Origin: Thermoleophilia bacterium
GTDB lineage: Bacteria > Actinomycetota > Thermoleophilia > Gaiellales > Gaiellaceae
Direction of reading: 5' to 3'
NCBI GenBank assembly: GCA_025935275.1
Contig: JAICVP010000061.1
Location: 1-10,091 of the forward strand
Length of the DNA: 10,091 bases
Part shown: in pieces, positions 1-6,925 of the stretch
Numbering within the stretch: position 1 is the first letter of the stretch
Layout of the letters: the number at the start of each line of letters is the position of its first letter
Notes under the pieces: model-generated
What the model was told of the DNA's origin: nothing
Seen by the model: the letters and a program-made list of their open reading frames with translations, nothing else
The model's database searches: none
Position numbers and translations under genes: made by a program

Positions 1-668
1 AGGTCGTCGAGCGTGTAGAGCTCGCCCGTGTCCGGGTTCTCCTGCTCGAGCACCTGCGCCAGCTCGTTGTAGGTCATCGCGGCCGCCGCGTCGACTTCCC
101 GGTTCAGGAAGAGGTTCATGTCGAACGGCTGCGCGACCACTTCGACGTCGGACTGCGGGTCGATCCCGTTCTTGTTCAGCGCCGCGAAGAGCTTGTGCTC
201 GTTGCCGCCGAGCCAGACGCCCACCTTCTTGCCCTTCAGCGAGGCGATCGAGTCGAGACCGCTGTCCTTCCACGTCACCTCGGTCATGCCGCTGCGCGCG
301 AAGACCTGGGCGATGTTGACGATGTCGCCGTTCTGGTCGCGCGTGGCGAGCAGGTTGTCGAGCCAGTCGATCCCGAACTCGGCCTGGCCGCCGAGGACGA
401 CCTGCTCGGGGACGATGTCGGGGCCGCCCACCTTGATGTCGACGTCGAGACCCTCGTCGTCGTAGTAGCCCTCGGCCTTCGCCGCGTAGTAGCCGGCGAA
501 CTGCGCCTGCGTCACCCACTTGAGCTGGAGGGTGACCTTGTCCTTCGCGCCGCCGCTGGCGCCGGTCCCTGTTCCCCCGCTGGACTCCTCGTTGCCGCCG
601 CCACAGCCCGCGCCGACGAGCGCGAGCACGAGGACGGCGGCCAGCCACAACCACCGAGCACGCTTCAT
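1..668 (-). CDS. NMT1/THI5-type ABC substrate-binding lipoprotein (partial, C-terminus beyond the window)
   Basis: This is the extracytoplasmic solute-binding component of the importer encoded by the three genes just upstream. The frame is open from the ATG at 668 to the window edge, giving 222 codons of a protein normally about 330 residues long. Residues 1-22 form a lipoprotein signal: basic MKRAR, a hydrophobic core, then LVGAGC with Cys22 as the likely lipidated residue (position -3 is Gly rather than the usual Leu). A Gly/Ser/Thr-rich linker follows to about residue 43. The mature part begins with the family hallmark QLKWVTQAQFAGYY (48-61), then a GGPDI segment (81-85) and AEFGIDW (96-102), as in ThiY/RibY-like proteins. 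An AAAGGGG ribosome binding site (674-680) lies five bases before the ATG. The family binds HMP, riboflavin and other small heterocycles. The exact ligand cannot be read from this fragment. Confidence 0.88.
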   Translation of the reverse strand, partial: MKRARWLWLAAVLVLALVGAGCGGGNEESSGGTGTGASGGAKDKVTLQLKWVTQAQFAGYYAAKAEGYYDDEGLDVDIKVGGPDIVPEQVVLGGQAEFGIDWLDNLLATRDQNGDIVNIAQVFARSGMTEVTWKDSGLDSIASLKGKKVGVWLGGNEHKLFAALNKNGIDPQSDVEVVAQPFDMNLFLNREVDAAAAMTYNELAQVLEQENPDTGELYTLDD

Positions 669-673
669 CCGTT

Positions 674-680
674 CCCCTTT
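674..680 (-). promoter_or_regulatory. Ribosome binding site of the substrate-binding protein
   Basis: The minus strand reads AAAGGGG five bases before the ATG at 668, inside the 28-base gap after permease B. It is stronger than the sites of the overlapping upstream genes. Binding proteins are usually needed in excess over their membrane partners, so a strong site here makes sense; that link is inference. Confidence 0.6.
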
Positions 681-696
681 CCTTTGAGACCTCTGG

Positions 697-1521
697 TCAT
701 TCGCGACCTCCGCGCACGGACGGGTGCCAGCTCAGGACGACCCGCTCGGCGAGCGCGACGGCGCCGTAGAAGGCGATGCCGAGCACGCTGGCGACGAAGA
801 TCGCCGCCCATGCCTCCTCGAACGCGAAAATTCCTGCCGACCTCCTGATCTGGATCCCCAGTGCGTCCTGCGATCCGCCGAAGTAGTCCCCGACGATGGC
901 CCCGATCATCGCGAGGACGGTCGCAACCTTCAAGCCCGTGAAGAGATACGGAAGCGAGGTCGGGATGCGCACTCGGCGGAAGATGTCGCGCTCGCGCGCC
1001 GCGTAGGAGTGCATCAGCTCGACGGATTCGGGCCGCACCGAGGTCAGTCCCCGGAGGGTGTTCACCATCACCGGGAAGAAGACGATCACCGCGGCGATCG
1101 CCATCTTCGAGGCAGGCGACAGGATCCCGAACCAGTTGTTCGTGATCGGCGCGAAGGCGATGATCGGCACCGCGTTCGCGGCGATGGCATACGGCATGAG
1201 CGCGTTGCCGAGCGGCCGCCAGCGGGCGAGGACGAGGGCGACCAGCACCGCGAAGGCCGAGCCGATGAGGAAGCCGCCCACGGCCTCCTTGAAGGTGAAG
1301 AGCCCTGCGCTCACCAGCGTGTCGCGCTCGTCCCAGAACGTGTTCAGGATCTCGGAGGGCGCCGGCAAGAGGAAGCGCTGCACGTGGAGTCCGCGCACGA
1401 GCCCTTCCCAGAGCGCGATGCCGATGACGAAGATGGCGACCGCCGGCAGCCAGTCCCGCGCGCCCCGCCCCATCATGCGCCCAAAGCTGCGGGGAACCGG
1501 CTGGACGACGGTGGTGCTCAT
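697..1521 (-). CDS. ABC transporter permease B (SsuC/TauC/ThiX type)
   Basis: This is a 274-residue inner-membrane permease of the binding-protein-dependent importer family that includes SsuC, TauC and ThiX, of normal length. About six hydrophobic segments are visible, for example near residues 24-41, 80-99, 112-127, 141-154, 196-211 and 239-258. The cytoplasmic EAA-type coupling loop that docks on the ATPase lies at about 173-192 and ends in IPTSLPYLF. The LPAPSEI stretch (52-58) is also typical of the family. The ATG at 1521 overlaps the ATPase stop (TCAT at 1518-1521 on the plus strand), and GAGGAG sits eight bases upstream. The stop is at 697, 28 bases before the binding-protein start. 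It is clearly homologous to permease A, matching it around the PYxxA, FFPVxxNxLRGL and EAA regions, so the importer probably uses a heterodimeric membrane core. Confidence 0.93.
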   Translation of the reverse strand: MSTTVVQPVPRSFGRMMGRGARDWLPAVAIFVIGIALWEGLVRGLHVQRFLLPAPSEILNTFWDERDTLVSAGLFTFKEAVGGFLIGSAFAVLVALVLARWRPLGNALMPYAIAANAVPIIAFAPITNNWFGILSPASKMAIAAVIVFFPVMVNTLRGLTSVRPESVELMHSYAARERDIFRRVRIPTSLPYLFTGLKVATVLAMIGAIVGDYFGGSQDALGIQIRRSAGIFAFEEAWAAIFVASVLGIAFYGAVALAERVVLSWHPSVRGGRE

Positions 1522-2312
1522 GCGGGGAGCTCCTCGCCGGAGCGGTCGCCGGTGCGCAACAGCTCACGGACCTCGGTGACGAGCTCGAAGAAGCGCTCCT
1601 GCTCCCGCGTGTCCGTGTTCCGCGGCTGCGGGAGGTCGATGTCGACGATGCCGGTGATGCGGCCCGGGCGTGGCGACATGACGACCACGCGCGTCGACAG
1701 AAAGACGGCTTCGGCGATCGAGTGGGTGACGAAGACGATGGTCGAGCCGCTCTCCTGCCAGATCCGCAGGAGCTCCATGTTCATGCGCTCTCGCGTCATC
1801 TCGTCGAGAGCGCCGAACGGCTCGTCCATGAGCAGGAGCGGCGGGTCGAAGGCGAGCGCGCGGGCGATCGAGACGCGCTGTTGCATGCCGCCGGACAGCT
1901 GCCAGGGGTAGTGATCCTCGAACCCGCCGAGCTCGACGAGCTCGACCATCTCGCGGACGCGCTGCGAGCGGCGGGCGCGATCCCAGTCCAGCATCTCGAG
2001 CGGCAGCGCGATGTTCTTCGCCACCGTCCGCCAGTCGTAGAGCACCGCGTCTTGAAAGACGATCCCGTAGTCGCGGTCGAGCCGCGCCTGGTGTGCCTGC
2101 TTCCCGTTCACGACGACCTCGCCCGAGGTCGGAGGCACGAGGTCGCCGACGATCCTGAGCAGCGTCGACTTCCCGCAACCCGACGGGCCGATCAGAGAGA
2201 TGAACTCCCGCGGCCGCACCTCGAGATCGATCTCCTGCAGCGCGCGAACTCCACCGCGCTGGAAGTCCTTCGTCACCGACTTCAGGGAGACGACTGCGGC
2301 CTGCTCGTTCAT
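1518..2312 (-). CDS. ABC transporter ATP-binding protein (SsuB/TauB/ThiZ type)
   Basis: This 264-residue nucleotide-binding subunit hydrolyses ATP to drive import through permeases A and B. All canonical motifs are intact: Walker A GPSGCGKST (42-50), Q-loop VFQDAVLYDW with Gln87, signature LSGGMQQR (139-146), Walker B LLLMDEP (159-165), D-loop GALD (167-170) and switch His197 in VFVTH. The frame is open further upstream, but the ATG at 2312 is preferred. It has GGAG eight bases before it, it overlaps the permease A stop by four bases (2309-2312), and strand beta-1 (VVSLKSVTKDF) begins at the expected place. The C-terminal 50 residues resemble those of nitrate/sulfonate/taurine-type ATPases and show no extra regulatory domain. 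Overlaps on both sides suggest translational coupling and matched stoichiometry with the permeases. Confidence 0.95.
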   Translation of the reverse strand: MNEQAAVVSLKSVTKDFQRGGVRALQEIDLEVRPREFISLIGPSGCGKSTLLRIVGDLVPPTSGEVVVNGKQAHQARLDRDYGIVFQDAVLYDWRTVAKNIALPLEMLDWDRARRSQRVREMVELVELGGFEDHYPWQLSGGMQQRVSIARALAFDPPLLLMDEPFGALDEMTRERMNMELLRIWQESGSTIVFVTHSIAEAVFLSTRVVVMSPRPGRITGIVDIDLPQPRNTDTREQERFFELVTEVRELLRTGDRSGEELPA

Positions 2313-3133
2313 ACGAAGTGCTCCGGTGCCCGCCGCACGACGAGCTTCTCGGTGACGACGATGAGGAGGAAGAACGCGATGCCGAGGAGCGCGGCGATGA
2401 TGTTGGTCGCCCAGAGGCTCTCCGGCGAGCTCGCGTAGTACTGGTTGAAGTTGAGGATCGCGCCGCCGAGCCCGTCCTGGATGGAGGCGGGCAGCTCGCC
2501 GATGATCGCGCCGACGACGCACGCGGTGGCGGCGATCTTGAACGCCGAGAACAGATACGGGAGCGAAGCGGGGACGCGGAGCTTCCAGAGCACGGTCCAG
2601 CGGCTCGCCGCGTACGAGCTCATGAGCTCATGGGCGCGCGGGTCGGCCGATTGCAGCCCGCGCAGTGCATTGATCGCGACCGGGAAGAAGGTCAGGTAGG
2701 CGGCGATCACGGAGACCGAGAACCAGCCCGGCAGGCCCCTCCCGCCGAGCCAGACGACCACCATGGGCGCGATGGCGAGGATCGGGATGGTCTGGGAGGC
2801 GACGATGTAGGGCAGGAGCCCGCGCTGCAGGAGCGTCGAGTGGACGAGCGCCACGGCGATGAGGAAGCCGACGCTCGCGCCGAGCGCGAAGCCGACCGCG
2901 GCCTCCTTCGCGGTGAAGAGCGCGGCCTTCCCGAGCACCTCGATGAGGAGCGGCCCGTTGCGCCGCGACGGCTCGAACAGCTGGCCGATCATGTCGTGGA
3001 TGTGTGGCATCGTCCGGTCGTTGACCTCGAACGGCCACGTGAGGCTCACCGCGACGCCGAAGGCACGATACGCCTCCCACAACGCCCACAAGCCCGCCAG
3101 CACTGCGGCGAAGACCAACCCCCTGCGCAGCAT
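2309..3133 (-). CDS. ABC transporter permease A (SsuC/TauC/ThiX type)
   Basis: This 274-residue permease is a paralogue of permease B. It has the same order of elements: an N-terminal membrane segment (about 6-22), a short periplasmic stretch rich in charged and polar residues (35-60), KEAAVGFALG (76-85), a PYIVASQTIPILAIAP membrane helix (108-123), FFPVAINALRGL (149-160) and the EAA-type coupling loop ending in VPASLPYLF (187-195). The periplasmic stretch differs from that of permease B, which fits a non-symmetric heterodimer contacting the two lobes of one binding protein. The ATG at 3133 lies two bases after the stop of the glycosyltransferase gene and has no obvious Shine-Dalgarno sequence, so its translation probably depends on ribosomes finishing the upstream gene. 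The stop overlaps the ATPase start by four bases. Confidence 0.92.
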   Translation of the reverse strand: MLRRGLVFAAVLAGLWALWEAYRAFGVAVSLTWPFEVNDRTMPHIHDMIGQLFEPSRRNGPLLIEVLGKAALFTAKEAAVGFALGASVGFLIAVALVHSTLLQRGLLPYIVASQTIPILAIAPMVVVWLGGRGLPGWFSVSVIAAYLTFFPVAINALRGLQSADPRAHELMSSYAASRWTVLWKLRVPASLPYLFSAFKIAATACVVGAIIGELPASIQDGLGGAILNFNQYYASSPESLWATNIIAALLGIAFFLLIVVTEKLVVRRAPEHFV

Positions 3134-3135
3134 CG

Positions 3136-4683
3136 CTATTCAGTACCACATTGCGAGCCGAGTTTGGCGAGCGATTCGCAGATCACCGCCCGATTCAGCT
3201 CGAACCAGCCGGCGAGGGGTGCCGGCACGGGAGGCTGGAGCTGCGCCTCGGAGAGCGCCAGGGAGCGGTCGATCGCCCGCAGGACGGCTTCCTCGTCTGC
3301 GAGCGGCCCTCCCACGCGGATGATGAGCCAGCTCCCGAAGTCACGACCTCCCTGCACCTGCGCTGACCCGGTGGTGCCGACCGGCACGGCCACATAGACG
3401 TCTCCCGACGGGTAGTCGACGCGGTCGAGGGAGGCGAGGAGCGACTGCACCTGGGCTCGCGGGAGACCTCGCGCCTCCCCCGCTTCGGGAAGCGCCGCGA
3501 GGTAGAGCGACGAGTACGGGTAGAGGACGTCGTTTTCGCGCACGTTGGCGCGCAGCCAGGCGGCAGGCGCGGCGACGGCGCTTGGGCTCCCCAGAGCAGC
3601 GGTGTAGGTGATCGAGCGGGGGTCGTCGATGCCCTGCGTCGAGAGCGCGGCGACGAGGGCCAGCGCCACGAGCGGAAGCGGCCGTCCCGGGATGCGGGCG
3701 ACCGCGACTCCGACGAAGGCGGCGAAGAAGGGCAGGGCGAAGATCAGGTGGCGCGGCGAGAGGTCGGGTGCGCGCCCGGTGCGGACCAGCGTCGAGAGGA
3801 GCGGCGGCCCGGCGAAGGCGATGAGGCCCCAGGCGACGAGCTCCGGCCGGCGGCGCAGGAGAATCGCTATCCCCCACGCCGCAAGCGCGAGGAAGACCAG
3901 GAATGTCCAGCCGCTGCCGCCCCCGAAGCCGCGCACGGCGTCCTCGAGCTGGTGTCGGGCCTCCGTCCAGGTGGCCAGGCGACCCTGCTGCTCGGCGCTC
4001 AGCTCGAAGCGTTCGGCCAGGCGCAGGTCCGCGACCGCGAACGGGATCATGGCCAGAGCGGCAACCGCGGCGGGCCAGGCCGGGCGGAGCGGCTTTCCCC
4101 GCCAGAGGACGAGGGCGACGGCCGCTTCCACGGCGACCACGATGCCGCCGTAGGGATGGACGGCCGGCAGGAGCCAGGCCGCGGCCGAGGCAGCGGCAAC
4201 GGTTCCGGTGGAGGGGCGCTGCACGCAGCGGACGAAGAGGTCGACCGCGAGCGCGGCCGCGAAGGCGAAGAGCGCGTACATCCGCCCGAAGCTGCCGTAG
4301 ACGGCGAGCATTCCGGAGGCGGCGGCCACGATCGCTGCCGCGACTCCGGCGACCCGTCCGTCCAACCGCCGCCCGAGGTCGAAGCAGAGCACGACTGCGC
4401 CGACCGCAACGACGATCGAGACCCAGCGGAGGGCATCCGCGGAGGAGTCGAAGAGGAACGCGAGGTGGACGAGGACGAAGTGGAGCGGCGCACCGCCGCG
4501 ATCCCACATCGTCGTCGCGACCATCTCCCCGAACGGGCGGGCGGAGATGAGGCCGGAAACGGCCTCGTCCTCGAAGAGCGGCTTCGAGCGGACGTCGGGA
4601 ACGAGCTCGACGAGGAGGTACGCGCACGCGCCGGCGAGAGCTCCCCACGCCGCGAGGCGCGGGAGGCTAGGCGAGCGACGCAC
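3136..4683 (-). CDS. Multi-pass membrane glycosyltransferase, GT-C fold (PMT/GT39-like)
   Basis: This 515-residue protein has roughly 10-12 hydrophobic segments in residues 11-350 and a soluble C-terminal part (about 370-515). The first loop after helix 1 carries the acidic motif LFEDEA (36-41), the usual place of the catalytic Asp/Glu in GT-C enzymes that take sugar from a polyprenyl-phosphate donor outside the membrane. GRMYAL (133-138) and RHLIFALPFF (311-320) match the motifs around later helices in PMT_2-like proteins. Acceptor and sugar cannot be predicted. The only usable start is GTG at 4683. It overlaps the HMG-CoA lyase end by 17 bases and has no clear Shine-Dalgarno sequence, so coupling is likely. 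The stop lies two bases before permease A. Its place between a catabolic enzyme and an importer has no obvious functional reason. Confidence 0.8.
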   Translation of the reverse strand: MRRSPSLPRLAAWGALAGACAYLLVELVPDVRSKPLFEDEAVSGLISARPFGEMVATTMWDRGGAPLHFVLVHLAFLFDSSADALRWVSIVVAVGAVVLCFDLGRRLDGRVAGVAAAIVAAASGMLAVYGSFGRMYALFAFAAALAVDLFVRCVQRPSTGTVAAASAAAWLLPAVHPYGGIVVAVEAAVALVLWRGKPLRPAWPAAVAALAMIPFAVADLRLAERFELSAEQQGRLATWTEARHQLEDAVRGFGGGSGWTFLVFLALAAWGIAILLRRRPELVAWGLIAFAGPPLLSTLVRTGRAPDLSPRHLIFALPFFAAFVGVAVARIPGRPLPLVALALVAALSTQGIDDPRSITYTAALGSPSAVAAPAAWLRANVRENDVLYPYSSLYLAALPEAGEARGLPRAQVQSLLASLDRVDYPSGDVYVAVPVGTTGSAQVQGGRDFGSWLIIRVGGPLADEEAVLRAIDRSLALSEAQLQPPVPAPLAGWFELNRAVICESLAKLGSQCGTE

Positions 4684-5542
4684 CCGCGCGGTAGACCTGG
4701 CCGGGGAGCGCGCGGCCGAGCACTCCCTCGAGCCACTCCGAGACGCCGATCAACGCGTCGAGGTCGATCCCCGTCTCCACGCCCTCGCCGTGGAGGAGGA
4801 AAACGAGATCCTCGGTGGCGATGTTGCCGGTCGCCCGGGGCGCGAAGGGGCAGCCGCCGAGCCCGCCGACGGACGACTCGAAGACCTCGGCGCCGGCCTC
4901 GAGGGCCGCGTAGGCGTTGGCGAAGCCCGTGTTGCGCGTGTTGTGGAGGTGCACGCCGACGGGCACGCCCAGCCCTTTCCCCCGCTCCACCAGCTCACGA
5001 GCCTGGTGCGGCACGCCGACGCCGATCGTGTCCGCGAAGACGATCTCCCCCGCTCCCGCTGCGACACAGCGCTCGGCGAGCGCGAGCACGGTCTCGGGCA
5101 GAACCTCGCCCGCGAACGGGCAGCCGAAGGAGACGCTGATCGACACGCTTACCGGGAGGTCGGTGTCGATCCCTTCGAGCTCGGCGACCGACTCGTCGAC
5201 GGTGCGATTGGCGTTGCGCCGGTTGAACTCGTCCGTCGCGCCGAGCGTGAAGTGGACGGCGTCCAGGCTGCACGCGCTGAGACGCTCGTACCCCTTCGCG
5301 TTCAGGACGAGGCCGGAGTACGCGACGCCGTCCTGCCGCTCGATCCCGGCGACGACCTCCTCCGCATCAGCCATCTGCGGCACGCTCTCGGCGCGGACGA
5401 AGCTGACCGCCTCGACGCTGCGCAGCCCCGTGGCAGCAAGCCGGTTCACGAGCTCCGCGCGCACCTGCGGCGCGAGCGTCTCGGCCTCGTTCTGGAGCCC
5501 GTCGCGCGGGCCGACGTCGCAGATCGTGACGGGGGCTGCCAT
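4667..5542 (-). CDS. mvaB: Hydroxymethylglutaryl-CoA lyase
   Basis: The enzyme cleaves 3-hydroxy-3-methylglutaryl-CoA to acetyl-CoA and acetoacetate, the last step of leucine breakdown. The 291-residue protein is of normal bacterial length and a single TIM-barrel domain. Visible active-site elements are GPRDGLQNE (11-19, with the Arg13-Asp14 pair), metal ligands His198 and His200 in HLHNTR, the cysteine loop SVGGLGGCP (224-232, catalytic Cys231) and GNIATED (239-245, metal-contacting Asn240). The ATG at 5542 is chosen although the frame stays open further, because the barrel's first strand begins four residues in and the divergent gene starts only 11 bases away. No Shine-Dalgarno sequence is evident. 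It is the first gene of the six-gene minus-strand operon. No other leucine-degradation genes are visible here, so related acyl-CoA lyase activity is a less likely alternative. Confidence 0.92.
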   Translation of the reverse strand: MAAPVTICDVGPRDGLQNEAETLAPQVRAELVNRLAATGLRSVEAVSFVRAESVPQMADAEEVVAGIERQDGVAYSGLVLNAKGYERLSACSLDAVHFTLGATDEFNRRNANRTVDESVAELEGIDTDLPVSVSISVSFGCPFAGEVLPETVLALAERCVAAGAGEIVFADTIGVGVPHQARELVERGKGLGVPVGVHLHNTRNTGFANAYAALEAGAEVFESSVGGLGGCPFAPRATGNIATEDLVFLLHGEGVETGIDLDALIGVSEWLEGVLGRALPGQVYRAGASLA

Positions 5543-5553
5543 AGTCTCGCGCC
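5540..5553 (+). promoter_or_regulatory. Possible -10 element for a leaderless transcript, in the 11-base divergent junction
   Basis: The divergent starts at 5542 (minus) and 5554 (plus) are separated by 11 bases, so any promoter must overlap coding sequence. CATAGT at 5540-5545 matches four of six bases of TATAAT and ends eight bases before the GTG at 5554, the distance expected if transcription begins at the start codon itself. No Shine-Dalgarno sequence is visible before that GTG, in agreement. No good -35 hexamer was found. On the minus strand, TACGCT at 5558-5563 is the only TANNNT candidate near the lyase start. Both are weak by sequence alone. Confidence 0.3.
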
Positions 5554-6513
5554 GTGAGCGTACCGTTCTTCTCCGGCGAGCACGTCCGCGCCGCTGTCGC
5601 ACCCGGGGACGCCGTCGAGGCCGTGCGCGCGGCCTTCGTCGAGCACGCGCAGGGCAACTGGTTCATGCCCTCGAAGGTCTACGTGCCGGCGCCCCCGGAC
5701 GGCGATTTCCGCGCCATGCCGGCCCTCGGCGCCGGCCACACGGTCCTGAAGTGGGTGACGTCCTTTCCCAGGAACCCGGAGCGGGGGCTGCCCACGGTCT
5801 CCGGCATCGTGCTCCTTTCCGACGCTGCGACGGGGGAGCTGCGCGCGCTCCTCGACGCGGCGGCGGTCACGGCGCTGCGGACGGGCGCCGCCGCGGTGCT
5901 CGCCGCAGAGACGCTTGCCCGGCCCACCGTGGCGCCCGCCACGGTCGTCGGAACGGGCGTGAACGGCCGCGCAGTGGCTGCGACGTTCCTCGCCCGCGGC
6001 CGGGAGGTCTCGCTGTGGGATACGCGCCCGGAGGCTGCGCAGGCCGCAGCAGAGGAGCTCGGCGACGGCGCCGAGGTGGCGACGGACGCGGCCGAAGCGC
6101 TGTCGGCGGACATCGTCGCCACGGTGACGCCCGGCTTCGAGATCCTCTTCGACACCGGCTCCCTCCACGCGGGCCAGCACGTCAGCCTCATGGGCGCGGA
6201 CGGGCCCGGCAAGGCGGAGATCGCCGTGGAGGAGCTGCTGCGTGCCCGCGTCGTATGCGACGAGTGGGAGCAGGCGAGCCACAACGGCGAGATCGCGCAC
6301 GCCCTCGACCACGGCCTGAAACGCGAGGGCGTCGCCGAACTCGGCCGCGTCCTCCTGGGCGAGGAAGAGGGCCGCCGCGACGAGCATGAGATCACCGTCT
6401 TCGATTCGACCGGACTCGCTGTCCAGGATCTAGCGGTGGCGCTCGCCGTCTACCGGCGCTGGTCCGAGGATCCGCAGGACGAGGCCTTCGCCGGCGTCGC
6501 CGTGGTGGGATGA
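5554..6513 (+). CDS. Ornithine cyclodeaminase / mu-crystallin family NAD(P)-dependent enzyme
   Basis: This 319-residue protein has the normal length for the family that includes ornithine cyclodeaminase, archaeal alanine dehydrogenase, EutC-type imino-acid enzymes and ketimine reductase. Family marks are HTVLKWVTSFPRN (62-74, with substrate-contacting Lys66), GLPTVSGIVLLSD (78-90), the ALRTGA segment (107-112), the Rossmann nucleotide loop VVGTGVNGRA (131-140), GADGPGK (214-220), DEWEQASHNGEI (236-247) and DSTGLAVQDLAVA (284-296). An Asp at 156 after the second Rossmann strand favours NAD over NADP. The chemistry is probably reduction, oxidation or deamination of an amino or imino acid; sequence does not fix the substrate. 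The start is GTG at 5554, 11 bases from the divergent lyase gene. The stop overlaps the next gene's ATG by four bases. Confidence 0.88.
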   Translation: MSVPFFSGEHVRAAVAPGDAVEAVRAAFVEHAQGNWFMPSKVYVPAPPDGDFRAMPALGAGHTVLKWVTSFPRNPERGLPTVSGIVLLSDAATGELRALLDAAAVTALRTGAAAVLAAETLARPTVAPATVVGTGVNGRAVAATFLARGREVSLWDTRPEAAQAAAEELGDGAEVATDAAEALSADIVATVTPGFEILFDTGSLHAGQHVSLMGADGPGKAEIAVEELLRARVVCDEWEQASHNGEIAHALDHGLKREGVAELGRVLLGEEEGRRDEHEITVFDSTGLAVQDLAVALAVYRRWSEDPQDEAFAGVAVVG

Positions 6514-6872
6514 CCGACCTGGAGCTCGCCCGCGCAGGGCTCGACGCCTGGAAACGCGGCGATTTCGAAGCGCTCGAGCAGCTCCTGGCTCCGGATGCGA
6601 CCTGGCATGCGGTGGAACCCGGCGAGTGGGACTGCGAGAGCCGTGGCGACGTCCTGCAGACCCTCCGCGACCGCTACGAGGAAGGCTTCACCCGTGGCCC
6701 GATCGAGCTCGTGGACGGTGGCCCGGGAAGGGTGATCCTGCTCTCGCATCCCGCCCGGGTCGGGGGGCCGGAGTGGCCCGAGGAGACTGCGATCGCGATC
6801 ACGTTCGAGGACGGGAAGGTGTCCTCGATGCAGGACTACGCGACACTCGCCGACGCGCGCGACCCTACCTAA
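6510..6872 (+). CDS. SnoaL/NTF2-like small protein
   Basis: The 120-residue protein fits one cone-shaped NTF2-like domain. It opens with helix MTDLELARAGLDAWKRGD, followed by FEALEQLLAPDATWH (19-33), then GEWDCESRGDVLQTLR (38-53), the form seen in SnoaL_2-type proteins where a small acidic or polar pocket is built. It ends with a strand pair around AITFEDGKVSSMQDY (75-89). Members include steroid isomerase-like enzymes, polyketide cyclases and many proteins with no known activity, so no reaction is assigned. The ATG overlaps the stop of the cyclodeaminase-family gene (ATGA at 6510-6513), so the two are almost certainly co-translated. There is no good Shine-Dalgarno sequence, which also suggests coupling. 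Confidence 0.8.
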   Translation: MTDLELARAGLDAWKRGDFEALEQLLAPDATWHAVEPGEWDCESRGDVLQTLRDRYEEGFTRGPIELVDGGPGRVILLSHPARVGGPEWPEETAIAITFEDGKVSSMQDYATLADARDPT

Positions 6873-6886
6873 CCGGTCGTGGGAGA

Positions 6887-6911
6887 CTTCGTCGGACCCT
6901 GGGTCACGAAG
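6887..6911 (+). promoter_or_regulatory. Hairpin-forming dyad just upstream of the VOC gene ribosome binding site
   Basis: In the 53-base gap between the SnoaL-like and VOC genes, CTTCGT (6887-6892) pairs perfectly with ACGAAG (6906-6911). Inside them is the palindrome GACCC-T-GGGTC (6895-6905). The predicted RNA is a six-pair lower stem, a two-base bulge on the 5' side and a four-pair upper stem with a three-base loop. It ends two bases before AAAGGAG. No U-run follows, so it is not a simple intrinsic terminator. It could be a processing or stability element, a translational control element, or a protein-binding site. Confidence 0.4.
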
Positions 6912-6913
6912 AG

Positions 6914-6920
6914 AAAGGAG
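6914..6920 (+). promoter_or_regulatory. Strong ribosome binding site of the VOC gene
   Basis: AAAGGAG lies five bases before the ATG at 6926. It fixes the start although the same frame is open about 300 bases further upstream through the SnoaL-like gene. This is the best Shine-Dalgarno sequence in the plus-strand cluster. Confidence 0.75.
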
Positions 6921-6925
6921 CAGGT

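Noticed and set aside
724..1911. Long plus-strand open frame opposite permease B and the ATPase
   Set aside because: It is antisense to genes with intact family motifs, its peptide is dominated by Arg, Asp, Glu and Gly, and no domain is recognisable. Such frames are expected at high G+C.
3748..5139. Plus-strand open frame of 463 codons opposite the glycosyltransferase and HMG-CoA lyase
   Set aside because: Arg/Pro/Gly-rich low-complexity translation with no motif, crossing two well-supported minus-strand genes.
4917..6389. Plus-strand open frame running through the divergent junction
   Set aside because: It is out of frame with the cyclodeaminase-family gene and becomes an Arg/Gly/Ala-rich peptide; the real gene in that region has clear family motifs.
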